In this document: positions 34,548 to 43,967 of the stretch, in pieces | Layout: each line of letters begins with the position of its first letter | Numbering within the stretch: position 1 is the stretch's first letter | Source of the DNA: an uncultured Clostridia bacterium | Lineage (GTDB): Bacteria; Bacillota; Clostridia; Oscillospirales; Acutalibacteraceae | Assembly (NCBI GenBank): GCA_947627345.1 | Contig: CANQVS010000001.1 | Location: forward strand, 102,719 to 166,718 | Length of the DNA stretch: 64,000 nucleotides | Reading direction: 5' to 3' | Made by a program: the position numbers and the translations under genes | The notes under the pieces: generated by a model | Told to the model about the DNA's origin: nothing | Databases searched by the model: none | What the model saw: the letters and a program-made list of their open reading frames with translations, nothing else

Positions 34548-35522
34548 ATGGCAGTAAATTTTATGGACGAGGCGCCTGATGTTATTAAGCAATTTCTTCT
34601 TTATATGCAGAATATTAAAGGCCGTTCACTTAAAACCATTGATGAGTATTACATCGACCTCAGAACTTTTTTTAGATTTATAAACTACAATCGCAAGCTT
34701 TGCGATTCTCCTCTTAACTTTGATGAAATTAAAATTGATAATATTGATATAAACATTGTAAAGTCCGTAACTCTCAGAGAAGCTTACGAGTTTATGTATT
34801 TTTTGCAACGTGAACGCAACAATAATCAAGCTTCGCGTTCACGCAAAACCTCTTCCCTTCGGCAGTTTTATAAATACCTTGAGAGAGGTCATATTATTGA
34901 GAACAATCCCTTAAAAGACTTGGAAACTCCAAAACAAAAAAAGTCACTTCCTAAATATCTTACTTTGGAGCAGTCCATTGAGCTTTTAAACGCTGTTGAG
35001 GGCGATAATTATCAGCGTGATTACTGTATTTTAACATTATTTTTAAACTGCGGACTACGGCTTTCCGAGCTTGTCGGTCTTAATTTCAGCGATATCAGAA
35101 CTGATAATACAATGAGAGTCCTCGGAAAAGGAAACAAAGAACGTATTATTTATCTTAATAAAGCCTGCATAGATGCTATAAACGCCTATAAAGAGGTAAG
35201 ACCCGTAGACGGAGTTAAGGATAAAAACGCACTTTTTATAAGCCGTAACCATAATCGAATGTCTCCCAAAACAGTCCAGGCTATGGTATATAAATACTTA
35301 GAAAAAATAGGATTGAACGCTCAAGGCTATTCCTGTCACAAGCTTAGACATACTGCGGCAACCTTAATGTATCAGACGGGTGATGTTGATATAAGAGTTT
35401 TAAAGGATATTTTAGGACACGAAAACCTCGGAACAACAGAAATTTATACACATCTTTCTAATCAGCAGTTAAAACAGGCTTCCGAAAGCAATCCCTTATC
35501 TAAAGTAAAACCGAAGAATTAA
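34548..35522 (+). CDS. tyrosine recombinase, XerC/XerD-like
   Basis: This 324-residue site-specific recombinase has the SAM-like N-terminal core-binding domain (about residues 8-125) and the catalytic domain with all active-site residues: Arg in GLRLSELVGL, Lys in GKGNKER, HKLRH (His, Arg), GHENLGTTEIYTHL (His and nucleophile Tyr). The length and close Xer-like motifs suggest chromosome-dimer resolution, though an element integrase cannot be ruled out. Start: GGAGG 6 nt before the ATG. A -10 box TATAAT is at 34512-34517. Confidence 0.88.
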   Translation: MAVNFMDEAPDVIKQFLLYMQNIKGRSLKTIDEYYIDLRTFFRFINYNRKLCDSPLNFDEIKIDNIDINIVKSVTLREAYEFMYFLQRERNNNQASRSRKTSSLRQFYKYLERGHIIENNPLKDLETPKQKKSLPKYLTLEQSIELLNAVEGDNYQRDYCILTLFLNCGLRLSELVGLNFSDIRTDNTMRVLGKGNKERIIYLNKACIDAINAYKEVRPVDGVKDKNALFISRNHNRMSPKTVQAMVYKYLEKIGLNAQGYSCHKLRHTAATLMYQTGDVDIRVLKDILGHENLGTTEIYTHLSNQQLKQASESNPLSKVKPKN

Positions 35523-35574
35523 AAAAAGCACCTATAAACTTAGCAGAAAACTAAGCTTACAGGTGTTATATTTT
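35521..35574. terminator. bidirectional terminator between recombinase and lysA
   Basis: A long stem (35528-35543 with 35551-35566; outer CACCT/AGGTG, inner CTTAG/CTAAG, one internal mismatch) with T-rich tails on both strands: TATATTTT on plus and seven T on minus. The minus-strand signal is the stronger. Confidence 0.85.
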
Positions 35575-35579
35575 AAAAA

Positions 35580-36854
35580 TTATTCAAATTTAAAATCCGT
35601 AAAATCAAATGTGGAAAAATAATCCTTGGGAGTTTCCGCGCGCCTTATAAGCTTATAGGTTCCGTCCTCCTTAAGTAGAACTTCCGCGCTCCTGAGCTTT
35701 CCGTTATAATTGTAACCCATCGAAAATCCGTGCGCTCCTGAGTCGTGTATATAAATTATATCCCCCATATTTATCTTTGGCAACATTCTGTCGATAGCGA
35801 ATTTATCATTATTTTCGCAAAGTCCGCCCGTTACATCATATTTATGGTCGCAGGGTTCATTTTCTTTTCCAAGAACAGTAATATGATGATATGAACCGTA
35901 CATAGCAGGTCTCATAAGGTTAGCAGCGCAGGCGTCAAGTCCGATATAATTTTTGTAAATATTCTTTTCGTGGATTGCCGTTGCAACCAAAGCGCCGTAC
36001 GGAGCGAGCATATATCTTCCGAGTTCTGTGTAAATTTCAACATCACCCATTCCCTCGGGTACCAATATTTCCTCAAATTTTTTACGGACACCGTCACCGA
36101 TGATTTTAATATCGTTCTTTGGTTCTTCGGGCTTATAGTCAACGCCGACACCTCCCGAAAGATTAACAAATTTAATATGAACGCCTGTTTTCTTGTGCAG
36201 TCTGACTGCAAGATTAAATAAAATTCCCGCAAGCTCTGGATAATAACCGTTTGAAACAGTGTTTGAGGCTAAAAATGCGTGAATACCGAATTCCTTAGCC
36301 CCTGCCTTTTTTAATTCAATAAACGCCTTTTCCATTTGCTCCTCGGTCATTCCGTATTTAGAATCTCCCGGAGTATCCATAACCTGAATTTTATCTTCAC
36401 TGTCAGCCATTTCAAAAACTCCGCCCGGATTATATCTACAGCAGATTGTTTTCGGAACACCACAAACTTTCTTTATAAACTCAACGTGGGTATAATCGTC
36501 GAGATTAATATTCGCACCTAAATCATATGCCTTTTTCATATCTTCTACAGGTGTAACATTAGAGCTGAACATTATATCGGTTCCCGTAATATTGCATGCC
36601 TCGCAAAGCATAAGCTCTGTATATGACGAACAATCCATACCGCAGCCTTCCTCGTGTAATATCTTCATAATGTACGGATTGGGCGTTGCTTTTACAGCGA
36701 AATACTCCTTATACCCTTTATTCCAGCTAAACGCCTTATTAAGTGCTCTGGCATTTTCCCTTATACTTTTTTCATCATAAATATGAAAAGGAGTGGGAAT
36801 TTCTTTTATAATTTCTTGCGCCTTATCTAAACTGATAAACGGCTTCTTTTCCAT
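35580..36854 (-). CDS. lysA: diaminopimelate decarboxylase
   Basis: This 424-residue fold-type III PLP decarboxylase makes L-lysine from meso-diaminopimelate. The PLP Lys is K55 in EYFAVKATPNP. Other family features are NLSGGVGVDYKPEE, ELGRYMLAPYGALV, DACAANLMRPAMYGSYHHI and the phosphate/substrate loop GGLCENNDKF, followed by HDSGAHGFSMGYNYNGKLR. It is monocistronic or leads no further gene, with a strong terminator 14 bp after the stop. Confidence 0.93.
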   Translation of the reverse strand: MEKKPFISLDKAQEIIKEIPTPFHIYDEKSIRENARALNKAFSWNKGYKEYFAVKATPNPYIMKILHEEGCGMDCSSYTELMLCEACNITGTDIMFSSNVTPVEDMKKAYDLGANINLDDYTHVEFIKKVCGVPKTICCRYNPGGVFEMADSEDKIQVMDTPGDSKYGMTEEQMEKAFIELKKAGAKEFGIHAFLASNTVSNGYYPELAGILFNLAVRLHKKTGVHIKFVNLSGGVGVDYKPEEPKNDIKIIGDGVRKKFEEILVPEGMGDVEIYTELGRYMLAPYGALVATAIHEKNIYKNYIGLDACAANLMRPAMYGSYHHITVLGKENEPCDHKYDVTGGLCENNDKFAIDRMLPKINMGDIIYIHDSGAHGFSMGYNYNGKLRSAEVLLKEDGTYKLIRRAETPKDYFSTFDFTDFKFE

Positions 36855-36886
36855 TTTAATTCCTCCATAACCTTTAAATTACCCTT

Positions 36887-37465
36887 TTATATATTCTCTT
36901 CAATAACTTCTTTAACATCACTAAGTCCGCTTCCGTCAACAGCGGAAAACGGAATCAACTCAATCCCCTCAAATTCTTCAAGCTCGTCCATAATTTCATT
37001 AATTCTTTTTTCATATGCTGATTTTTTGAGCTTGTCCTTTTTTGTAAGAACAATTACAAACGGAGCGTTGCTATCGTAAAGAAATTTCAGCATATTGTAA
37101 TCGTCCTTCGTGGGTTTATGCCTAATGTCAATAATTTGAATTATGAGAGAAATATTTCTTTTAGACGATAAATAACCTTCAACCAAATCCGCCCAACGCG
37201 CTTTTTCTGCCTTTGAAACCTTTGCAAAACCGTAACCGGGCAAGTCTACTAATCTGAAATCTTCAGTACCGAAAAAATTAATTGTGGCGGTCTTTCCGGG
37301 TTGCGAGCTTACTCTGGCTAAATTTTTTCTCTGAACAAGCTTATTTATAAGAGAACTCTTACCTACATTTGAATGTCCCGAAAAGACAATTTCAGGTTTA
37401 TTGCTTTCAGGAAGTTGTTCTGCGGTACCGGCGGAAAGCTCAAAATCGACCATATTAAAATTCAT
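36887..37465 (-). CDS. engB: ribosome biogenesis GTPase EngB (YsxC/YihA)
   Basis: This 192-residue GTPase assists large ribosomal subunit assembly. G1 is GHSNVGKSSLIN, G3 is DLPGYGFA and G4 is TKKDKL. AGGTGG lies just upstream of the start. It follows lon by 8 bp, the lon-engB order common in Firmicutes. Confidence 0.95.
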   Translation of the reverse strand: MNFNMVDFELSAGTAEQLPESNKPEIVFSGHSNVGKSSLINKLVQRKNLARVSSQPGKTATINFFGTEDFRLVDLPGYGFAKVSKAEKARWADLVEGYLSSKRNISLIIQIIDIRHKPTKDDYNMLKFLYDSNAPFVIVLTKKDKLKKSAYEKRINEIMDELEEFEGIELIPFSAVDGSGLSDVKEVIEENI

Positions 37466-37473
37466 TGTACCAC

Positions 37474-39870
37474 CTACTGACGTACTGTTGTTGAATTATG
37501 CGGTTTATTATCCGACAAAACAACATTTTCTCTGTCTTTAACAACAACCGGCTCAACCGTAGCGTCAGAAACTACCTCCGTAAAATATTCGCAGGGAACA
37601 AACTCAACTGCCTCTTTTACAACGTTGTCAATTTCTTCGAGGTCGGGAATATTAGCTTTAGGAATATATACTTTTTTTATTCCTGATTTATAAGCCGCCA
37701 TAGCTTTCTCTTTCAAACCGCCTATAGCAAGAATTCTTCCTCTTAGAGTAATTTCCCCTGTCATCGCCACGTCACACTTAACGGCACGCATAGATAAAGC
37801 GGAATAGATAGCTGTTGTCATAGTTATACCGGCAGACGGTCCGTCCTTTGGAACAGCGCCCTCGGGAGCGTGGATATGTATGTCCTTTGTTTTATAAAAA
37901 TTACTGTTTATCCCGAGAAAACTGCTATGAGAACGAATACAGGTTATAGCTGTTTTTGCACTTTCCTGCATTACTTCTCCGAGCGAGCCTGTAAGAATAA
38001 TTTTACCGTCGCCGGGCATAACAGCTACTTCAATCGGAAGCAAAGTTCCACCTACCGAGGTCCAGGCAAGTCCGTTAACAATACCAATTTCGTCATTTTT
38101 AAGCAATTTTTCATCGGTAAATTTTTTTACTCCGAGGTAATCACCGATGTTTTTTTCGGTGAATTTAATGTTTATTTCTTCCCCGTTTACATATTTAACG
38201 GCAAATTTTCTGATGGATTTTTTAATTTCCTGTTCAAGTCTGCGGACTCCCGCCTCGCGGGTATAGTAATCAATAATTGAATATATTCCTTTTGAGGTAA
38301 ACTTAACATTGTCGGTTTTTAACCCGTTTTCTTTAATCTGCTTAGGTATGAGGTGTTTTTTAGCAATATTAAATTTCTCTTCTCTCGTATAGCTGTCGAG
38401 ATTAATAACTTCCATCCTGTCGTAAAGCGGAGCGGGAATTTCAGAGGCATTGTTTGCGGTTGTAATAAAAATAACCTTTGATAAATCAAAAGGAACATCA
38501 ATATAATGGTCCACAAATTTGTTGTTCTGCTCAGCGTCCAAAACCTCTAAAAGCGCCGATGTCGGGTCGCCTTTATAATCCGCTCCAAGCTTATCTATTT
38601 CGTCAAGAATTATAATAGGATTGTTTGTGCCTGCCGTTTTTAAAGCATTAATAATCCTTCCGGGCATTGCTCCGATGTACGTTCTCCTGTGTCCTCTGAT
38701 TTCTGCCTCATCTCTCACACCGCCAAGGGCTATTCGAGCTGATTTACGTCCAATGGCGGAGGCAATTGATTGAGCAATTGAGGTTTTACCTACACCCGGA
38801 GGTCCGACAAGACATATTATCTGACCTTTAATTTCGGGATTAAGTTTTCTTACGGCAAACTGCTCAATAATTCTTTCTTTTACATTCGTCAGTCCGTAAT
38901 GATTCTTATTTAGTTTTGTTGATATTTGTTTTAGATTAAGCTTGTCTTTTGTAGATGTATTCCATGGAAGATCTAAAACTGTATCAAGATATGTCCTGAT
39001 AACAGGAATATCATGACTTCCGAGCGGTGTCTTTGAAAGCTTGGTACATTCTTTAAGAAGTATTTTTTCAGTTTCTTTGGGAAGTTTTAACTCCAAAATT
39101 CTTTTCTTATATTCATCAGCGTCATCGGAAGGGCTGTCGGTTTCTCCCAGCTCCTCCTCAATAATACTTTTCTGTTCTCTTAAAAAATATTCGCGCTGGC
39201 TTTTATCAATTTTTTCTTTTGCTTTCTCCCCTATTTGCTCCTCGATTCTTAAAATATAAACCTCCTGATTAAGAATGTCGAGAAGTGTTTCCAGTCTTTC
39301 CGAAACATCAAATGTTTCTAAAATAAGCTGTTTATCGTTGTAATCGGGCAGAATATTGCCGGCAATAAAATCAGCGAGTTCACCGCCATCCTCGCACATT
39401 GCCACCTTAAAAAGAACGTCTGACGAAAGTTTCGGAATAAGGCGCGCGTATTTATCAAATACGGATTTAATCTGTCTCATCAGCGCTACTTCGCGTGTTG
39501 TTGTTTGTTCATAATTATTATATTGAGCAACAACCTGCGCAAACAGACATTCGCTGTTACTTATAAATTCACTTGCATACGCTCGGTTTAATCCCTCGAC
39601 AATTACTCTTGTAGCATTATCGGGTTGTTTTAATACCTGAACAATTTTTGCGATAACACCTGTTGAGAACAAATCGTCGCAATCAGGCTGTTTAACAGAA
39701 GGATTTTTTTGCGAAACAAGAAAAATCAGCTGGTCGTTTTTCATCGCGAAATTAACAGCATTTTTTGATTGCTCCCTCGCAACGTCAAAATGAAGCATTA
39801 TTTTCGGAAAAACAACCAAACCTCTAAGTGGCAGTACGGGGATATTGTATGTATCATTATGTAATTCCAT
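37474..39870 (-). CDS. lon: endopeptidase La (Lon protease)
   Basis: This 798-residue ATP-dependent serine protease degrades damaged and regulatory proteins. It has the N-terminal LON domain (about 8-205), the AAA+ module with Walker A GPPGVGKTS and IIILDEIDKLG, and the C-terminal protease domain with the Ser-Lys dyad (PKDGPSAGITM and AAYKSGIKK). The C-terminus has a short Asn/Lys/Thr-rich tail. It lies between clpX and engB on the same strand. Confidence 0.97.
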   Translation of the reverse strand: MELHNDTYNIPVLPLRGLVVFPKIMLHFDVAREQSKNAVNFAMKNDQLIFLVSQKNPSVKQPDCDDLFSTGVIAKIVQVLKQPDNATRVIVEGLNRAYASEFISNSECLFAQVVAQYNNYEQTTTREVALMRQIKSVFDKYARLIPKLSSDVLFKVAMCEDGGELADFIAGNILPDYNDKQLILETFDVSERLETLLDILNQEVYILRIEEQIGEKAKEKIDKSQREYFLREQKSIIEEELGETDSPSDDADEYKKRILELKLPKETEKILLKECTKLSKTPLGSHDIPVIRTYLDTVLDLPWNTSTKDKLNLKQISTKLNKNHYGLTNVKERIIEQFAVRKLNPEIKGQIICLVGPPGVGKTSIAQSIASAIGRKSARIALGGVRDEAEIRGHRRTYIGAMPGRIINALKTAGTNNPIIILDEIDKLGADYKGDPTSALLEVLDAEQNNKFVDHYIDVPFDLSKVIFITTANNASEIPAPLYDRMEVINLDSYTREEKFNIAKKHLIPKQIKENGLKTDNVKFTSKGIYSIIDYYTREAGVRRLEQEIKKSIRKFAVKYVNGEEINIKFTEKNIGDYLGVKKFTDEKLLKNDEIGIVNGLAWTSVGGTLLPIEVAVMPGDGKIILTGSLGEVMQESAKTAITCIRSHSSFLGINSNFYKTKDIHIHAPEGAVPKDGPSAGITMTTAIYSALSMRAVKCDVAMTGEITLRGRILAIGGLKEKAMAAYKSGIKKVYIPKANIPDLEEIDNVVKEAVEFVPCEYFTEVVSDATVEPVVVKDRENVVLSDNKPHNSTTVRQ

Positions 39871-39888
39871 AATCTCTCCTTAAAATCC

Positions 39889-39931
39889 AAAAGCTGTAGT
39901 GTAATTATCGATTACGAAATCACATTACAGC
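39889..39931 (-). terminator. weak stem-loop between clpX and lon
   Basis: On the minus strand GCTGTA (39926-39931) pairs with TACAGC (39893-39898) around a partly paired interior, followed by TTTT. It may attenuate transcription from clpX into lon. Confidence 0.35.
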
Positions 39932-39943
39932 AAATAGATTAAA

Positions 39944-41251
39944 TTATGAAACCTCCTCGGCTTCAATAACTTTTGAATTATTAAAATTAACTTTTACAGG
40001 TCTTTTGCCTTGTGTGCGTTCAACAATCGGTTCTGCTTTTTTATTTACAACATCTGAGTTTATTGTAATTTTAGAAATACTTTCATCAGACGGAGTTTCA
40101 AACATAAGGTCGTTTAAAATATTCTCCATAATTCCTCGAAGTCCTCTTGCACCTGTCTTTTGCTCTTTAGCAAGCTTCGCTATTGAAACAAGCGCGTCAT
40201 CAGTAATGTTGAGTTCTACACAATCGAAGTCAAAAAGTTTTTTATACTGCTTTACAAGCGAGTTTTTCGGCTCGGATAATATTCTTACCAAAGCGTCGAC
40301 ATCAAGACCGTTAAGAGCCGTAATTACAGGGATACGTCCTACAAGTTCGGGAATAATTCCGAATTTAACAAGGTCGTGAGCAACTACGTCTTTCATCCAA
40401 CCTGTTTCGTCTAAAACAGCTTTTTCCTGAACATTAGCGCCGAATCCAACAAGAGAAGCTCCCTTGCGTTTTTCAACTATCTTTTCAAGTCCGTCAAAAG
40501 CTCCTCCGCAGATAAAGAGAATATTTTTAGTATTTATCTGCAAAAATTCCTGTTGCGGGTGTTTTCTTCCGCCTGTCGGAGGAACATTGGAAACAGTACC
40601 TTCAAGGATTTTCAAAAGAGCCTGTTGAACTCCCTCTCCGCTTACATCACGCGTAATTGAAGGATTTTCGGATTTTCTTGAAATTTTATCAATTTCATCA
40701 ATATAGATTATTCCTCTTTCGGCTTTTTCAATATTAAAGTCAGCCGCCTGAATAAGCTTTAAAAGAATATTTTCAACATCTTCACCGACATATCCCGCTT
40801 CTGTTAAAGTAGTAGCGTCCGCAATAGCAAACGGAACGTCTAAAGCCTTGGCTAATGTTTGAGCAAGCAAAGTCTTTCCTACACCTGTAGGACCTAAGAG
40901 GAGAACGTTGCTTTTTGCAAATTCTACGTCGTCATCGTTATTAAACACTCTTTTGTAGTGATTATAGACAGCAACACTTAAAGCTTTTTTGGCCTCATCT
41001 TGACCAATAACATACTCGTCAAGTATTGCTTTAATCTCGACGGGCTTTAAAAGCTGCGGAATTTCTATACTGTTGTCAACTTTCTTATCTTCTTCCGTAT
41101 TAAAGTCAAAATCGGACTCCTCAAGAATATTAACACATAAATCCACGCATTGATCGCAGATATAGGAGCCGTTACCTTTAATTAACCTGCCGACAAATTC
41201 CTGCGGTTTACCGCAAAACGAACAATAGATATTATCATCAACATTAGGCAT
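39944..41251 (-). CDS. clpX: ATP-dependent Clp protease ATP-binding subunit ClpX
   Basis: This 435-residue AAA+ unfoldase feeds ClpP. It has the N-terminal zinc finger (CSFCG and CDQCVDLC), Walker [17 protein letters not shown], Walker [11 protein letters not shown], the pore loop GYVGEDVE and the ClpP-binding loop region. The gene lies 26 bp after clpP in a tig-clpP-clpX-lon-engB cluster typical of Firmicutes. Confidence 0.97.
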   Translation of the reverse strand: MPNVDDNIYCSFCGKPQEFVGRLIKGNGSYICDQCVDLCVNILEESDFDFNTEEDKKVDNSIEIPQLLKPVEIKAILDEYVIGQDEAKKALSVAVYNHYKRVFNNDDDVEFAKSNVLLLGPTGVGKTLLAQTLAKALDVPFAIADATTLTEAGYVGEDVENILLKLIQAADFNIEKAERGIIYIDEIDKISRKSENPSITRDVSGEGVQQALLKILEGTVSNVPPTGGRKHPQQEFLQINTKNILFICGGAFDGLEKIVEKRKGASLVGFGANVQEKAVLDETGWMKDVVAHDLVKFGIIPELVGRIPVITALNGLDVDALVRILSEPKNSLVKQYKKLFDFDCVELNITDDALVSIAKLAKEQKTGARGLRGIMENILNDLMFETPSDESISKITINSDVVNKKAEPIVERTQGKRPVKVNFNNSKVIEAEEVS

Positions 41252-41277
41252 ACGCTTTCCTCACTAACTGTTTTAAG

Positions 41278-41859
41278 TTATCTCTTTTCAAAAACTTTAT
41301 CAATTAAGCCATATTCAAGCGCCTGTTGAGCAGTCATAAAATTATCGCGATTTGTGTCTTTAGCAATAACATCAACAGGCTGACCTGTGTTTTTAGCTAA
41401 AATTTCATTAAGTCTTTTCTTAATGTCAAGAATATGTTGAGTATGAATTTCCATATCGGTAGCCTGACCTTTAGCTCCGCCTGACGGCTGATGAATCATA
41501 ATATCAGAATTAGGCAGGGCGTATCTCTTTCCCTTGGTTCCTGCTGCTAAAAGGAACGCTCCCATACTTGCCGCCATACCCATACAAATTGTACTTACAT
41601 CACATTTAATGTAATTCATCGTATCATAAATTGCGAAACCGTCCGTAACGGAACCGCCGGGGCTGTTTATATAAAGGCTGATGTCCTTTGTCGGGTCCTG
41701 AGCTTCAAGATAAAGAAGCTGTGCAACAACAACGCTCGCGCTCGCGCTGTTTACCTCCTCGGTAAGCATAACAATTCTGTCGTTTAATAAACGTGAATAA
41801 ATATCATATGAACGCTCTCCGCGATTTGTCTGTTCGACTACATAAGGTATCAATGCCAT
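41278..41859 (-). CDS. clpP: ATP-dependent Clp protease proteolytic subunit
   Basis: This ~193-residue serine protease forms the proteolytic chamber. The catalytic triad is visible: Ser in [15 protein letters not shown], His in MIHQPSGG and Asp in the DTNRDNFM region. I start at the ATG at 41859, preceded by AGGATGAT; the ATG three codons upstream lies within that ribosome binding site. It is followed by clpX and preceded by tig. Confidence 0.97.
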   Translation of the reverse strand: MALIPYVVEQTNRGERSYDIYSRLLNDRIVMLTEEVNSASASVVVAQLLYLEAQDPTKDISLYINSPGGSVTDGFAIYDTMNYIKCDVSTICMGMAASMGAFLLAAGTKGKRYALPNSDIMIHQPSGGAKGQATDMEIHTQHILDIKKRLNEILAKNTGQPVDVIAKDTNRDNFMTAQQALEYGLIDKVFEKR

Positions 41860-41913
41860 ATAAATCATCCTTTCCTGTATATAATTGACTGTTAGTTAAA
41901 ATTTATTCAAAAT

Positions 41914-43194
41914 TTATTTTACCGATGCGTTATCTCTGACAAGCTGCATAGCTTTTTCAACCTTAATATCCTCGGATAAAGCTTCCTTTGTAATATAGGT
42001 TTTAACCTCATCTACCTTAGCATTGTATGCATCAGCAAGCTTTTTATATTCGTTTTCAACATCTTCATCGCTAATTTCAATCTTTTCCTGACGTGCAATC
42101 GCCTCTAAAACTAAGCGGATTTTAACTCTCTTTTCAGCTTGTGGCTTATATGTAGCCTCAACAGCGCTTTTCTCCATACCTGTGTACTTGAGATAAGTCG
42201 CAAGATCCATACCCTGTGAACGAAGCCGCATATCAAACTCGTTAAGCATATCGCGTACCTCGTTATCATACATTGCTTCAGGAATTTCTTCCTTAACGAG
42301 TTCAACCAATGCCTCTGTCAGCTTATCGTCAAAATCCTTTTCAGACTGCTCCTCTAAACGTTTAGCAACCTTTTCTTTAAGCTCTTCCTTATATTCCTCA
42401 AGTGTATCCTTTTCGGAAACGTCCTTTACAAACTCATCGTCAACCTCAGGAAGTTCCTTTGTCTTAATTTCGTGGAGTTTAATTTTAAACTGCGCCTCTT
42501 TGCCCGCAAGATTTTCCGCATTATAATCTTCGGGGAAAGTTACGTCAATTGTAAATTCCTCGCCGGTTTTATGGCCCACAATTGCTTCCTCAAATCCGGG
42601 AATAAAATTGCCGTCGCCAAGTCTTAAATTATAATTTTCGCTCTTTCCGCCCTCAAAAGCTTCTCCGTCAACAAAGCCCTCAAAGTCAATTACGGTTGTA
42701 TCTCCGTTTTCCGCGGCTCTGTCCTCAACCGTAACCATACGTCCGTTTCTCTCTCGTACAGACTGGAGTTCCTCGTCAACAAGCTCGTCTGTTACTTCTG
42801 TAGACAACTTTTCAACTTCGATACCCTTGTATCCGTCTACGGTAAGTTCGGGAGCTACCGTGATTTTAGCCTTAAAGCTGTACCCGTCTTCACTTACCTC
42901 ATCAACAGAAAGGTCGTCAACGCTTACCGCCTTTAATTTTGCTTCTTCAGTTGCATCTGCTAAAGCGGAGGGATATGTATCTTGTATAGCATCATCGTAA
43001 AATACTTCCTTGCCATACATTCTTTCAATAATATGCTTTGGAGCCTTACCCTTTCTGAATCCCGGAATATTAATATTTTTAACCTGTTTTTTGTATACTT
43101 TAGTCGTAGCAGTATTAAAGGTTTCCTTATCAACTTTTACCTCTAATTCATATTTGTTTGCATCGTCAAGCTTTGTTGAATTAATCAAACTCAT
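41914..43194 (-). CDS. tig: trigger factor
   Basis: This 426-residue ribosome-associated chaperone binds nascent chains at the exit tunnel. The N-terminal ribosome-binding domain has the signature GFRKGKAPKHII, the middle FKBP-type peptidyl-prolyl isomerase domain runs about residues 155-240 (TVIDFEGFVDGEAFEGG), and the C-terminal helical domain follows. It begins the clp cluster behind its own promoter. Confidence 0.97.
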   Translation of the reverse strand: MSLINSTKLDDANKYELEVKVDKETFNTATTKVYKKQVKNINIPGFRKGKAPKHIIERMYGKEVFYDDAIQDTYPSALADATEEAKLKAVSVDDLSVDEVSEDGYSFKAKITVAPELTVDGYKGIEVEKLSTEVTDELVDEELQSVRERNGRMVTVEDRAAENGDTTVIDFEGFVDGEAFEGGKSENYNLRLGDGNFIPGFEEAIVGHKTGEEFTIDVTFPEDYNAENLAGKEAQFKIKLHEIKTKELPEVDDEFVKDVSEKDTLEEYKEELKEKVAKRLEEQSEKDFDDKLTEALVELVKEEIPEAMYDNEVRDMLNEFDMRLRSQGMDLATYLKYTGMEKSAVEATYKPQAEKRVKIRLVLEAIARQEKIEISDEDVENEYKKLADAYNAKVDEVKTYITKEALSEDIKVEKAMQLVRDNASVK

Positions 43195-43226
43195 TTTAAT
43201 TCCTCCATAAATTTAAATATCAGTTT

Positions 43227-43255
43227 ATTATACCATTATTGCTTAATTTTAGCAA
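43227..43255 (-). promoter_or_regulatory. promoter of tig
   Basis: On the minus strand TTGCTA (43250-43255), a 17-nt spacer and a perfect TATAAT (43227-43232) lie 32 bp before the trigger factor start. Confidence 0.65.
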
Positions 43256-43277
43256 TATATATTTTACCATTAATTGT

Positions 43278-43967
43278 CTACCTGATTAGTACAGGAGTAA
43301 ATGAAACAGCATCGCAGGAAATCAGCTTAAATTTTATTCCCTCATATTCCCCGTTAAATGCTCCTTTTATCATTTTAGTTCCGTGTATATGTCCGTAATA
43401 GCATTTTTTTACTTCGTACTTTTTTAATATTTCAATTATATCCGAGCAAATATTATTACCGTATATCGGAGGAAAGTGAAGAAACACTACAGGCTCTTTA
43501 CCGCTTGTCTTTGCGCTTTCAAGAGAAAGTTTAAGTCTTCCGCACTCACGGTTAAGAATACGTATATCTTCATAAGTTTCACTTTCAAGACTCCAGCCCC
43601 TCGTACCGCAGATAACATAATCTTCGGCTATATAACTGTTGTTAAATAAAATTTTAATTTTATCAAAGTCGTTTTTGATAAGATAACGGTTAATTTTACT
43701 GAAAGTATCCCACCAATAATCGTGATTTCCTTTTAAAAAAATTTTTTTACCCGGTAAGGAATTTATGTATTCAAAATCCTTTTCACATTCATTAAGCTTC
43801 ATTGCCCAGGAAATATCTCCGGCTACCACAACTGTGTCTTTATCTGTTACAAGCTTATTCCAATTTTCAGTCAGCCTGTCTAAATAATTATTCCAACCGT
43901 GAAAAATATCCATCGGTTTGTTACTTCCGAGTGATAAGTGCAAATCAGCTATCGCAAACAGCGACAT
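43278..43967 (-). CDS. metallophosphoesterase (calcineurin-like)
   Basis: This 229-residue enzyme has the dinuclear-metal motifs of the calcineurin-like phosphoesterases: AIADLHLS (D-x-H), VVAGDISWAM (GDxxW), LKGNHDYWW (GNHD), FLHFPPIY and GHIHG. The ISWAM-type variant is a Clostridia/Firmicutes subgroup with unknown substrate. It starts directly after the thrC stop (no gap), so it is in the thrC transcript. Confidence 0.88.
   Translation of the reverse strand: MSLFAIADLHLSLGSNKPMDIFHGWNNYLDRLTENWNKLVTDKDTVVVAGDISWAMKLNECEKDFEYINSLPGKKIFLKGNHDYWWDTFSKINRYLIKNDFDKIKILFNNSYIAEDYVICGTRGWSLESETYEDIRILNRECGRLKLSLESAKTSGKEPVVFLHFPPIYGNNICSDIIEILKKYEVKKCYYGHIHGTKMIKGAFNGEYEGIKFKLISCDAVSFTPVLIR

Noticed and set aside
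34548..35522. Integrase of a resident prophage or ICE
   Set aside because: No phage, conjugation or relaxase genes nearby; the protein is Xer-sized and flanked by housekeeping genes.
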